This document shows positions 7,961-15,906 of a DNA stretch of 64,000 nucleotides, one piece after another (positions within the stretch are counted from its first letter, which is position 1; each line of letters opens with the position of its first letter). Below the pieces are notes generated by a model. The model was not told where the DNA came from, did not search any database, and was given only the letters and a program-made list of their open reading frames with translations. The stretch lies in NCBI GenBank assembly GCA_963823215.1, contig CAWGKT010000012.1, forward strand, positions 62,001-126,000. The letters are read 5' to 3'. A program made the position numbers and the translations under genes. The DNA is from CAIWHR01 sp963823215 (GTDB taxonomy: Bacteria; Pseudomonadota; Gammaproteobacteria; Burkholderiales; Casimicrobiaceae).

Positions 7961-9306
7961 CTACTTCGGTTTCGTATCGCCGTCGGTGAGCCGCGGCAGC
8001 GGCGAGTCCCCCGAGGCTCGCAGGAGCCCGGTCTTCATGTAGGTCAGGAGCTTCTCGCGCGTGTCGGCGATGTCCAGGTTGCGCATCGTCAGCTGGCCGA
8101 TGCGGTCCTGCGGCGTGAACATTGATGCGCCCTTCTCCATCGTGAGCCGCTCGGGCTTGTAGGTCAGGTTGGGGCTCGTCGTGTCGAGGATCGAGTAGTC
8201 GTTGCCGCGCCGCAGTTCCAGCGTCACCTCGCCCGTGACCGCGCGCGCGACCCACCGTTGCGCCGTTTCGCGCAGCATCATCGCCTGCGAGTCGAACCAG
8301 CGTCCCTGGTAGAGCAGGCGCCCGAGCCGGCGGCCGCTGTCGCGGTACTGCTCGATCGTGTCCTCGTTGTGGATGCCGGTGACCAGGCGCTCGTAGGCGA
8401 TGTGCAGCAGCGCCATCCCGGGCGCTTCGTAGATCCCGCGGCTCTTCGCCTCGATGATCCGGTTCTCGATCTGGTCGCTCATGCCGATGCCGTGCCGGCC
8501 GCCGATCGCGTTGGCCTCGAGCACGAGCGCGACCTCGTCGGCGAACGTGACGCCGTTCAGCGCGACCGGGCCGGCCCTCGTCGAAGCGTATGGCGACCGT
8601 CTCGGGTTTGACGACGACGTCGTCGCGCCAGAACGCCACGTCCATGATCGGCTCGACGATGCGCATGCCCTTGTCCAGGAACTCGAGGTCCTTCGCCTCG
8701 TGCGTCGCTCCCAGCAGGTTCGAGTCCGTCGAGTACGCCTTCTCCGCGCTCATCCGGTAACCGAACCCGGCACGGGTCAGGTATTCCGACATCTCCTTGC
8801 GGCCGCCCAACTCGTCGATGAACGCCGCGTCGAGCCACGGCTTGTAGATGCGCAGACTGGGATTGGCGAGCAGCCCGTAGCGGTAGAAGCGCTCGATGTC
8901 GTTGCCCTTGAACGTGCTGCCGTCGCCCCAGATGTGGACGTCGTCATCGCGCATCGCGACGACGAGCATCGTGCCGGTGACGGCACGCCCGAGCGGTGTC
9001 GTGTTGAAGTAGGTCGCCCCGCCCGTCGAGATGTGGAATGCGCCGGCCTGCAGCGCCGCGATCCCTTCGGCGACGAGTGCCGCGCGGCAATCGACGAGCC
9101 TTGCCGCTTCGCGCGCCGTACTGCAGCGCGCGGCGCGGTATCTCGTCGTAGTCCGGCTCGTCCGGCTGGCCGAGATTCGCGGTGTACGCGTACGGAATCG
9201 CGCCCTTCGCCCGCATCCAGTGCAGCGCGGCGCTCGTGTCGAGACCGCCGGAAAACGCGATGCCGACCTTCTGGCCGACGGGAAGGTTCTGCAGGATGTG
9301 CGACAT
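7961..9306 (-). pseudogene. argG: Argininosuccinate synthase, two frameshifts
   Basis: Joins citrulline and aspartate, using ATP, to form argininosuccinate in arginine synthesis. The N-terminus (from ATG 9306) carries the PP-loop FSGGLDTSAAL near residue 20. The middle, in another frame, carries GRAVTGTML, WGDGSTFKGNDIERF and KAYSTDSNLLGATHEAKDLE. The C-terminus, from about 8565 to 7961, carries NAIGGRHGIGMSDQIENR. Frames change near 9111-9116 and 8567-8572. Removing one base at each site joins QYGA to EAARLVDC and EGRP to VALNGVTF exactly as in E. coli ArgG, and gives 447 residues, the same length. The break pattern points to sequencing error. The gene is convergent with the Bug gene and divergent from yajQ. 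Confidence 0.9.
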
Positions 9307-9441
9307 GAGGAGGGGGGGCCAGCGCGAAGTCGGAGTGAAAGACAGCCCATTCTAGCCGAGTCCGTGCCGCAGCGAGGCGCGTGTTGTCCGGTTGCGGCGA
9401 TCGTGCTAGGGTCGCACCGGTCCCCACCCCGCGTCGCCATC

Positions 9442-9928
9442 ATGCCCTCATTCGACATCGTCTCCGAAGTGAACCAGGTCGAGGTCCGCAACGCCCTGGA
9501 CCAGACCAACAAGGAAGTCTCGACGCGCTTCGACTTCAAGGGCTCGGACGCGCGGGTCGAGCACGCCGAAAAGACGCTGACGATCTACGCCGACGACGAC
9601 TTCAAGCTGAAGCAGGTCACCGACATCCTGACCGGCAAGCTCACCAAGCGCGGCGTCGACATCCGCTCGCTCAAGTACGGCGACGTCGAGAAGATCTCGG
9701 GCAACAAGGTGAAGCAGGTCGTGACGATCCGCGTCGGCATCGAGCAGGAGCTGTCCAGGAAGATCGTCAAGCTGATCAAGGACAGCAAGATCGAAGGTGC
9801 AGGCGTCGATCCAGGGCGACGCCGTGCGCGTCTCCGGCGCCAAGCGCGACGACCTGCAGGACGCGATCGCGCTGGTGAAGAAGTCGATCACCGATTTCCC
9901 GGTCCAGTTCGGCAATTTTCGCGACTGA
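9442..9928 (+). pseudogene. yajQ: YajQ family nucleotide-binding protein, single frameshift
   Basis: Member of the YajQ/DUF520 family, small cytoplasmic proteins with two RNP-like folds; some homologues bind c-di-GMP or nucleotides. The product begins MPSFDIVSEVNQVEVRNA, the near-invariant family opening, and continues to VKLIKDSKI in the first frame. One extra base near 9792-9795 shifts the frame; removing it gives VQASIQGDAVRVSGAKRDDLQ and the typical ending PVQFGNFRD with a TGA at 9926-9928, for a 161-residue protein of normal size. The indel is probably a sequencing error. Two GGDEF proteins elsewhere in the window would be compatible with a c-di-GMP effector role, but nothing here ties them together. 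Confidence 0.88.
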
Positions 9929-10006
9929 GCGCGGGTCCCGCGGACCGCGCGTCCTGACCGCAAGGCACCGTGGCCGGCCCGTCGGGCCAGCCGGCGCAGG
10001 CGCTTA

Positions 10007-10605
10007 CTAAGCGATGTCGGCGGCGAGCGCCGCGCGGGTCGCCGGGGCCACGCCGGAGATCACGAAGTCGTACGCAGGATGGTCGACGCCGACGCCAAGC
10101 CCGGCGCCGCGGCTCAGCGCGGACGACCATCTCCGGGGTCAGCTCGAAGCGCAGGAAATGCACCGCGGAGGTCTTGCTCGTCGTTCTCGCGCGGCAGATC
10201 CTCGTCGGCGATCGCGTGCACCCGGGCACAGCCGTCGACCTGCGACCCAGACGCGATCCTCGATGCCGATGCAGCCGGGCAAGCGCCGACTTCCGCGCGT
10301 CGGCGATCCTCGTATTCGATCAGCATCGTCGCCTTGAAGTTCGTGCCGTCGGGCACGAGCGGGTTGTAGGCGTCGAGCTCGTCGCGGATGCCATCCTCCT
10401 CGAACATCTTCTCGATCCGGAGCATCTCCTGGATCTGGTAGCGCATCGTCAGCTCGTCCTCGAACAGCAGCGTCACGTGCTCGCCCAGATGCACGGTGCG
10501 CGCTTTCTTGTGCGCCAGCACGCGCTCGCGGAACTCGGGGCGCGCCCTGGCGTACGCCTCGAGCGGCAGCAGGCTGTCGCGGGTGATCACGGCCATGGCG
10601 GGCAT
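10007..10605 (-). pseudogene. DUF3501 family protein, five frameshifts
   Basis: Uncharacterised DUF3501 protein, last gene of the rubrerythrin operon. The first frame gives MAVITRDSLLPLEAYARARP, VLAHKKARTVHLG and EMLRIEKMFEEDGI, then DAYNPLVPDGTNFKATML. After that the frame must be shifted by removing one base at each of five places to keep a coherent protein: ARKSALARLH, then GIEDRVWV, then QVDGCARVHAIADEDLPREND, then KTSAVHFLRFELTPEM, then RGAGLGVGVDHPAYDF ending at TAG 10007-10009. The corrected length is 197 residues. Its start overlaps the stop of the EncFtn-like gene by one base (TGATG at 10605), implying translational coupling; an ATG at 10596 is an alternative that fits the family N-terminus better. 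All five changes are insertions, which argues for read errors. Confidence 0.75.
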
Positions 10606-10895
10606 CAGTGCTGGCCCGTGATCGGGCCGGTCTTGAACAGCGCCTCGCGCAGCTCCCGGTCGAACACGGCGTTCCTGCGGCGGATCCACTCGAGCGTCAT
10701 CGACGCGTGCTCGATCTCCTCGTCGCGATTGTGCGCGAGGATCGCCCTGAGCTCGGGGTCGGTGCAGGCGTCGACACGCTGGCTGTACCAGTCGACCGCC
10801 TCGAGCTCCTCGATCAGCGAGACCACGGCGCGATGGAAATCCATCGTCTCCGGGGTGAGCCTGTCGACCGGCTCGTGATAGCCTTCATGTGCCAT
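10605..10895 (-). CDS. EncFtn-like (encapsulated ferritin family) protein without visible cargo peptide
   Basis: Small four-helix-type iron-binding protein of the encapsulated ferritin (EncFtn) family. The 96-residue product contains EELEAVDWY (29-37), RVDACTDPELRAILAHNRDEE (40-60 in part) and EHASMTLEWIRR. By position these match the ferroxidase ligands described for Rhodospirillum rubrum EncFtn (E32, E62, H65), here E30, E60 and H63, with W36 and Y37 also kept. Family members normally end in a short peptide that docks them inside an encapsulin shell; this one stops at KTGPITGQH, right after the core fold, and no encapsulin gene is in the window. ATG 10895 has a good ribosome site (AGGAG, 7-base spacing). 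It sits 72 bases after the Fe-S protein gene and overlaps DUF3501. Function as a ferroxidase is inferred from the residues only. Confidence 0.82.
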   Translation of the reverse strand: MAHEGYHEPVDRLTPETMDFHRAVVSLIEELEAVDWYSQRVDACTDPELRAILAHNRDEEIEHASMTLEWIRRRNAVFDRELREALFKTGPITGQH

Positions 10896-10967
10896 AAGGA
10901 TGCTCCTGTTCGGGGTGACGTTCGTTTCGTGGTGGGTTCATCGGCGCGGCGCTCCCGTCGCGCTCGC

Positions 10968-12310
10968 TCATAGTCCGTAGGCCATCCGCACCAGCGTCAG
11001 CGGATGCTCCTTGCGCGCGCGATGCTCGCTGCCGGACTCCTCGATGCCCTGCATGATGCGGCGGCCGGCGATCGGGCAGTCGGAGCAGACATAGTCGGGC
11101 GCGGTCTCGCCCATCTGCCGGAAGACGGGCTTGCCGATCTTCATCGAATGCGGCGAAGAACTCGCTCTTCACGCCGTAGGTCCCGTCGTGGCCCGCGCAA
11201 CGCTCGACCGTGTTGACAACGGTCCCGGGAATCCACTCCAGCACTTCGCGCGTCTTCTGGCCGACGTTCTGCACGCGCGCGTGGCAGGGAATGTGGTAGC
11301 TCACCTTGCCCAGCGGACGCCTTGAAATCCTTCCGCAGCAGGCCGTCCTTGTCGCGCAGCACCAGGTACTCGAACGGGTCGAACATCGCGTCCGCCACGG
11401 CCTTGACGTCCGGATCCTCCGGAAAGATCAGCGGCAGCTCGTGCTTGAACATCAGCGTGCACGAAGGAACGGCCGTCATGATGGCGTGGCCCGCGCGGGC
11501 CAGCGCGGCCAGCGGGCCGATGTTGATGTCCTTGAGCTTCTCGACCGCTTCGAGATCGCCGAGCTCGAGCTTCGGCATCCCGCAGCAGGCCTCCTTCTCG
11601 ACGATCCGGTACGGCACCTCGTTGTGCGCGAGGATCTGCAGCAGATCGTGGCCGATGCCGGGCTCGTTGTAGTTGATGTAGCACGTCGCGAAGACCGCCA
11701 CCTTCCCGGGTGTGCGCGCGCCGTCGCGGACCGGCCACGCGACCGTCGACTTCGCCGTCTCCCGGAAGCGCGCGCCGTCGTAGGGCGGCAGCTTCGCGCC
11801 CGACGCCACGCCGAGCACCTTGTCCATCAGCTTGCGCGCCGACGGCATCGTGTTGGCCTTGTTGACCATCTGCACGACAACGGGAATCGTGGCGAGCCGA
11901 CCGACGCGGTCGGTGCTCGTGAGCAGGCGGTCGCGGAATTTCGTCTTGCCTTTCCGGAATTCCACTGCCTTGGCGCGCAGCATCAGGTGCGGGAAGTCGA
12001 CGTTCCACTCGTGCGGCGGAACGTACGGGCACTTCGTCATGTAGCAGAGGTCGCAGAGGTAGCACTGCTCGACAACCTTCGCGTAATCCGCCTTGGCAAC
12101 GCCATCGACTTCCATCGTCTTGCTGTTGTCGACGAGGTCGAACAGCGTCGGGAACGACTGGCACAGGCTGACGCAGCGCCGGCAGCCGTGACAGATATCG
12201 AACACGCGCTCCAGTTCGCGCTCGAGCGCCGCTTCGTCGTAGAACCCAGGGCTGCGCCAATCGAGCGAATGGCGCGTGGGCGCCTGCAGGTTACCTTCGC
12301 GGGCAGTCAT
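10968..12310 (-). pseudogene. GlpC/HdrD-like (Fe-S)-binding oxidoreductase, two frameshifts
   Basis: Iron-sulfur electron-transfer protein related to GlpC and heterodisulfide-reductase subunits. It has two N-terminal 4Fe-4S clusters (CHGCRRCVSLC near residue 40 and CYLCDLCYMTKCP near residue 82) and two C-terminal cysteine-rich (CCG) modules, EACCGMPKLELGD and VERCAGHDGTYGVKSEFF. The frame breaks near 11303-11315 and near 11153; dropping one base at each joins FK to PLGKVSYHIPCHARVQNVGQ and then SMKIGKPVFRQMGETAPDYVC to the end AYGL (TGA 10968-10970), giving 446 residues. In context it probably passes electrons to the upstream rubrerythrin or a partner; no flavoprotein is adjacent, so the donor is unknown. 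The indels are most likely sequencing errors. Confidence 0.85.
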
Positions 12311-12483
12311 TTTCTGCGGGGCCTCGGAATAAGGACGTAAGTGTTCCTGCGGGCATGACGGCCCGGCGGGAGTACCGGAGCTTCACCGGGGCGATCAAGC
12401 CAGCCACGCCGCGGATCCCGCGACGCGTTGGCCGGGCGTCGGGCGTCGCGCTTTCCGCGACGCTCCAACGCCAGCCACAAGGC

Positions 12484-12906
12484 TCAATCGGCCAATACGT
12501 CGAGGGCCTTCTGGAAGCGATTCGCATGCGACCGCTCGGCCTTCGCCAGCGTTTCGAACCAGTCGGCGATCTCTTCGAAGCCCTCACCGCGCGCGGCCTT
12601 GGCCATGCCCGGATACATGTCCGTATATTCGTGCGTCTCGCCGGCGATCGCCGCCTTCAGGTTCGCGCGCGTGGCGCCAATCGGCAGGTCCGTCGCCGGA
12701 TCGCCCACCTGCGCGATGTAGTCGAGATGGCCGTGGGCATGGCCAGTCTCGCCTTCGGCCGTCGACCGGAACACGGCCGCGACGTCGTTCTGCCCTTCGA
12801 CGTCGGCCTTGTTGGCGAAATACAGGTAACGCCGGTTCGCCTGCGATTCGCCGGCGAATGCAGCCTTCAGATTGTCGTGCGTCTTGGTGCCCTTGAGACT
12901 CTTCAT
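12484..12906 (-). CDS. Rubrerythrin family protein (erythrin type, no rubredoxin domain)
   Basis: Di-iron protein expected to reduce hydrogen peroxide. The 140-residue product is a ferritin-like four-helix bundle only: helices carry AFAGESQANRRY (first Glu ligand), EGETGHAHGH (EXXH ligand), AIAGETHEYTDMYP and AKAERSHANRF (second EXXH). There is no C-terminal rubredoxin domain and no CXXC pair, so it needs an external electron donor; the downstream Fe-S protein is the natural candidate. ATG 12906 has a GGAG ribosome site (AAGGAGAAGCTCG just before). It is the first gene of a minus-strand group followed by the Fe-S protein, EncFtn-like and DUF3501 genes. The 173-bp gap to the Fe-S gene holds no terminator that I can see. 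Confidence 0.92.
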   Translation of the reverse strand: MKSLKGTKTHDNLKAAFAGESQANRRYLYFANKADVEGQNDVAAVFRSTAEGETGHAHGHLDYIAQVGDPATDLPIGATRANLKAAIAGETHEYTDMYPGMAKAARGEGFEEIADWFETLAKAERSHANRFQKALDVLAD

Positions 12907-13171
12907 CGAGCTTCTCCTTCAGTTGACCGCGCCAAACCACCGCCTCCGGCCCGCGCGACGGAATATTCGACCGGCGGCGCATCGCTTTGCCGACGACACC
13001 ATGATTCTGCGCGCCCGGTCTTCCATACGTCCAATTGATTGTTCCAATGTCATCGATAGCCACAGATAATCACCCGACCGCTCGCGGTGCCTTGTTGTTA
13101 ACATCGGTGCGGGTCCCCGACGCTTCAAGGCCATGCGCTGACGGCCCGGCGCGGATCGTAAAGGAAACTCG
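12907..13171. other. Intergenic region between divergent rubrerythrin and nitroreductase genes
   Basis: This 265-bp region should carry the promoters of both divergent genes. I see no convincing -35/-10 pair, no perfect OxyR- or Fur-like palindrome and no small ORF with a ribosome site. Confidence 0.5.
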
Positions 13172-13756
13172 ATGTCTCTTTCCGCCGAAGCCCTGAACTG
13201 CATCTTTCGCGCCGCCCGCACGCACCGCAACTGGACGGCCCGCCCCGTCACCGACGAAACGCTGCGCGCTATCTACGAATTGATGAAGTGGGGGCCGACG
13301 TCGTCCAACTGCTGCCCGGCGCGAATCGCATTCGTCAGGAGCCCGGAGGCCAAGGAGCGGCTGCGACCCGCGCTGGATGCCGGCAATGTGGCGCAGACGA
13401 TGGCGGCGCCGGCGACGGCGATCATCGCGCACGATCTGGAGTTCTACGAAAAGCTGCCGCTGCTCGTTCCGCACCGCGATGCGCGGAGCGCCTTCGTGGG
13501 CCGGCCGGAACTCGCCCGGACGACGGCGTATCAGAGCGGGACATTGCAGGGCGCGTACCTGATCATAGCCGCGCGTGCACTGGGTCTCGACTGCGGGCCG
13601 ATGGGCGGCTTCGACAACGCCAAGGTCGACGCCACCTTCTTCCCGGAAGGCAAGGTCAAGTCGAACTTCCTGTGCAATCTCGGCTACGGCGACCCGGCGA
13701 AGCTCCATCCCCGCGCACCGCGGCTTGCCTTCGACGACGCCTGCCAGATCGTGTAG
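13172..13756 (+). CDS. RutE-like nitroreductase / malonic semialdehyde reductase family protein
   Basis: FMN-dependent NAD(P)H oxidoreductase of the nitroreductase superfamily, RutE/HadB subgroup. The 194-residue product contains FRAARTHRNW near residue 13 in the N-terminal flavin-phosphate-binding position, MKWGPTSSNCCPAR near residue 38 and LGLDCGPMGGFDNAKVDATFF near residue 145 in part, all typical of RutE-like proteins. Length matches the E. coli RutE family (about 196). The other rut pyrimidine-degradation genes are absent, so the substrate is unknown; malonic semialdehyde or a quinone/nitro compound are possibilities. The start at 13172 is the first Met and gives the complete fold. It is divergent from the rubrerythrin operon. 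Confidence 0.85.
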   Translation: MSLSAEALNCIFRAARTHRNWTARPVTDETLRAIYELMKWGPTSSNCCPARIAFVRSPEAKERLRPALDAGNVAQTMAAPATAIIAHDLEFYEKLPLLVPHRDARSAFVGRPELARTTAYQSGTLQGAYLIIAARALGLDCGPMGGFDNAKVDATFFPEGKVKSNFLCNLGYGDPAKLHPRAPRLAFDDACQIV

Positions 13757-13852
13757 CGTCTAAGGTCGATCGCGGCTGGTCGCCATGTGGTTCCATCTCG
13801 ATTGCCGCGACAAGGACCTTTGCCACGCAATAGAGGGGCAAGTAGACCTGGC

Positions 13853-13886
13853 AAAAAAAAGCCCGCCGGGAGGAAGATAGCGGGCA
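13853..13886 (-). terminator. Minus-strand rho-independent terminator
   Basis: Read on the minus strand, GCCCGC (13881-13886) pairs with GCGGGC (13861-13866) and is followed directly by eight T (13853-13860). On the plus strand there is no T-run after the stem, so the signal is directional. It lies 88 bases beyond the stop of the 54-residue ORF at 13974-14138 and supports that ORF being transcribed. Confidence 0.75.
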
Positions 13887-13973
13887 AGGGGGACCGGTTG
13901 TCGGAAGCGACCCGGGTTGCGAAGCCATGTTCGGGCTACGCGGCCGATTCACCTCGACGAATGCTTGTTGGGA

Positions 13974-14138
13974 TCAGTAAACGCTGCGCGCCGCGTTGAC
14001 GCGCTCGGCGAGTTCCTCCCAGGCTACCTGTTGGGCTGGCGACAGCGAATCCTCGCTCCGTCCGCCGGCGCGCTCGTCGGCCGACATCGGCTGGCCGGCG
14101 AGCCAGTGTTCCGCGAGTTCGGGCGAGAAGGCGTCCAT
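13974..14138 (-). CDS. Small hypothetical protein, 54 residues
   Basis: Short ORF not matching a family I recognise. It starts at ATG 14138 (MDAFSPELAEHWLAGQP) and ends with SVY and TGA at 13974-13976. The composition is protein-like: acidic and amphipathic, with few unusual residues (ELAEHWL, QQVAWEELAERVNAAR) and two likely helices separated by a polar linker rich in Gly, Ser, Asp and Arg. There is no membrane segment and no cysteine. A strong minus-strand terminator stands 88 bases downstream, and a TTGACA hexamer on the minus strand lies about 190 bases upstream (14329-14334). The Shine-Dalgarno sequence is poor. Coding status is inferred from this context. Confidence 0.5.
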   Translation of the reverse strand: MDAFSPELAEHWLAGQPMSADERAGGRSEDSLSPAQQVAWEELAERVNAARSVY

Positions 14139-14525
14139 GATCGTTGAGTCGTTATCGGTTGCTGTTCAATTACAGCAAAGCAATTCACATGCCATGGAAA
14201 ATCGCCTCGCGCCAGCACATGCCCGTTTGGCGATTCCCCCTCTGGGGCCCGCCTTGCGGGCATGGCATTTGCTGTTGGGGATTTCCGGCGGGCAAAAGGG
14301 TTTTGTCGCATTTTGCCGACAGGTATTGTGTCAATTACGCTAATGCGATGAATATGCAAGGCTTTATATGTCGCTCTTGGACGACAAGCGTAGCCCAGGT
14401 TGCCCCCGACCCAATTGAAATCATGACATTGGAATAGGCGGAGAGGCCGCGCGACAGGCGGGATCGCCCCGTTGACACCGCCCTTTCGACGGGGGCCGCC
14501 AACGCTGTCCCGCGCACGGGCGCCG
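14139..14525. other. Intergenic region of about 390 bp without a clear gene
   Basis: This stretch is less GC-rich than its surroundings around 14140-14210 and 14300-14420. The only promoter-like element I see is a perfect minus-strand TTGACA (14329-14334), but no good -10 stands 16-18 bases from it. No ORF with a ribosome site is apparent on either strand. Confidence 0.4.
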
Positions 14526-15884
14526 TCAGGGTTCCTTGCCTTCCTTGAACATGGCGGGCTCGAGCCGGTGCCGCTGCAGGAGCTTGTAGAACTCGGTACG
14601 GTTGCGCTTGGCCAGAAGCGCGGCCTGCGTCACGTTGCCGCTCGTGATCTTGAGCAGCCGCACCAGATAGTCCCGCTCGAAGGTCTTGCGCGCCTCTTCA
14701 AACGGCACCAGCGCGCTGGCATCCTCGCGCAAGGCCCCCTGGACGAGCGATTCCGGGATGAGATTCGTCGTTGCAAGCGCCACCGCCTGCTCGAGCAGAT
14801 TCAGCAGCTGCCGCACGTTGCCGGGCCAGGGTGCCGCAATCAACAACGCCATGGCGTCCGGCGCAAGCGTCGGCACCGTCCGCTTGTAGCGCTCGGCGAG
14901 GCGGCGCAGGAAGTGCGTCGCAAGCAGCGGGATGTCCTCGCGACGATCGGCAAGCGCCGGCAGCTTGAGCGATACCACGTTGAGACGGTAATAGAGGTCT
15001 TCGCGGAACCGGCCGGAGGCTTTCTGCGCATCGAGGTCGCGGTGCGTCGCCGAGATCACGCGGACATCGACGGGTATGGGCTGTGTCGCCCCCACGGGTC
15101 GCACTTCACCCTCCTGGAGCACCCGTAGCAGCTTCACCTGCAACGCCAGCGGCATGTCGCCGATCTCGTCGAGGAAGATCGTTCCTCCGTCCGCCGCCTG
15201 GAACAGGCCCTTGTGCGCCTGGACCGCCCCGGAGAAGGCCCCGCGCGCGTGGCCAAAAAGTTCCGATTCGAGGAGCGGCTCGGGGATCGCCCCGCAATTG
15301 ACGGCCACGAACGCCTTGTCGCGCCGCGGGCCGGCGCGGTGGATCGCGCGCGCGAGGAGCTCCTTACCCGTACCGGAGTCGCCGTAGATGAGCAGGCTTG
15401 CGTCCGAGTCGGCGACCAGGCGCGCCTGCCGCAGCAAGTCCTCCATCCGCGGACTGCGGGTGATGATCCCTGCGCGCCACTCGCCCGTCGTGCCCGCGTC
15501 CCTGATCGACGAATCGCCGGCGACGCGAAGCGCGGCCGCGACCTTCTGCAGGAGCTCCTGGCTGTCGAACGGCTTGGTCAGAAACCCAAACACGCCGCGC
15601 TGCGTCGCAGCGACCGCGTCCGGAATCGTCCCGTGCGCCGTGAGGATGATCACTGGCAACGCGGGATGCTCGCGGTGGATCGCTTCGAACAGTTGAAGGC
15701 CGTCGATTCCGGGCATGCGCAGGTCGGAAATCACCACCCCTGGCCGGGCTACGGCGAGCGAAGCGAGCGCAGCCTCGCCGCTGTCGGCCGTGCGCACGCG
15801 ATAGCCCGCGGAAGACAGCCGCAGGCTGATGAGCTTGAGCAGGTCGGGATCGTCGTCGACCAGCAGAATGTCGGCAGGGTTCAT
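14526..15884 (-). CDS. glrR: GlrR/QseF-like sigma-54-dependent response regulator
   Basis: NtrC-family activator, response-regulator partner of the GlrK-like kinase. The 452-residue protein has a receiver domain with acidic pocket D10-D12, phosphoacceptor D54 and conserved K near residue 104 (FLTKPFD). It continues with an AAA+ domain with Walker A GDSGTGKE, the ELFGHARGAFSGA loop and Walker B GGTIFLDEIGD. The Fis-type helix-turn-helix at the end includes NVTQAALLAKRNRTEFYKLL. The sigma-54 contact loop is GAFSGA rather than the usual GAFTGA. The ATG at 15884 gives a clean receiver start (MNPADILLVDDD); a longer frame upstream has no similarity. Gene order kinase-lipoprotein-regulator equals E. 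coli qseE-qseG-qseF (glrK-yfhG-glrR), which controls envelope-stress and small-RNA genes there. Confidence 0.9.
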   Translation of the reverse strand: MNPADILLVDDDPDLLKLISLRLSSAGYRVRTADSGEAALASLAVARPGVVISDLRMPGIDGLQLFEAIHREHPALPVIILTAHGTIPDAVAATQRGVFGFLTKPFDSQELLQKVAAALRVAGDSSIRDAGTTGEWRAGIITRSPRMEDLLRQARLVADSDASLLIYGDSGTGKELLARAIHRAGPRRDKAFVAVNCGAIPEPLLESELFGHARGAFSGAVQAHKGLFQAADGGTIFLDEIGDMPLALQVKLLRVLQEGEVRPVGATQPIPVDVRVISATHRDLDAQKASGRFREDLYYRLNVVSLKLPALADRREDIPLLATHFLRRLAERYKRTVPTLAPDAMALLIAAPWPGNVRQLLNLLEQAVALATTNLIPESLVQGALREDASALVPFEEARKTFERDYLVRLLKITSGNVTQAALLAKRNRTEFYKLLQRHRLEPAMFKEGKEP

Positions 15885-15906
15885 CGTCGTCGTCTTATGT
15901 CCGGCC

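Noticed and set aside
10885..10971. 28-codon ORF (MSERDGSAAPMNPPRNERHP) between the Fe-S and EncFtn genes, overlapping both
   Set aside because: It is low-complexity, in a different frame from EncFtn, and overlaps the EncFtn start codon and its ribosome site. It is probably just the open spacer.
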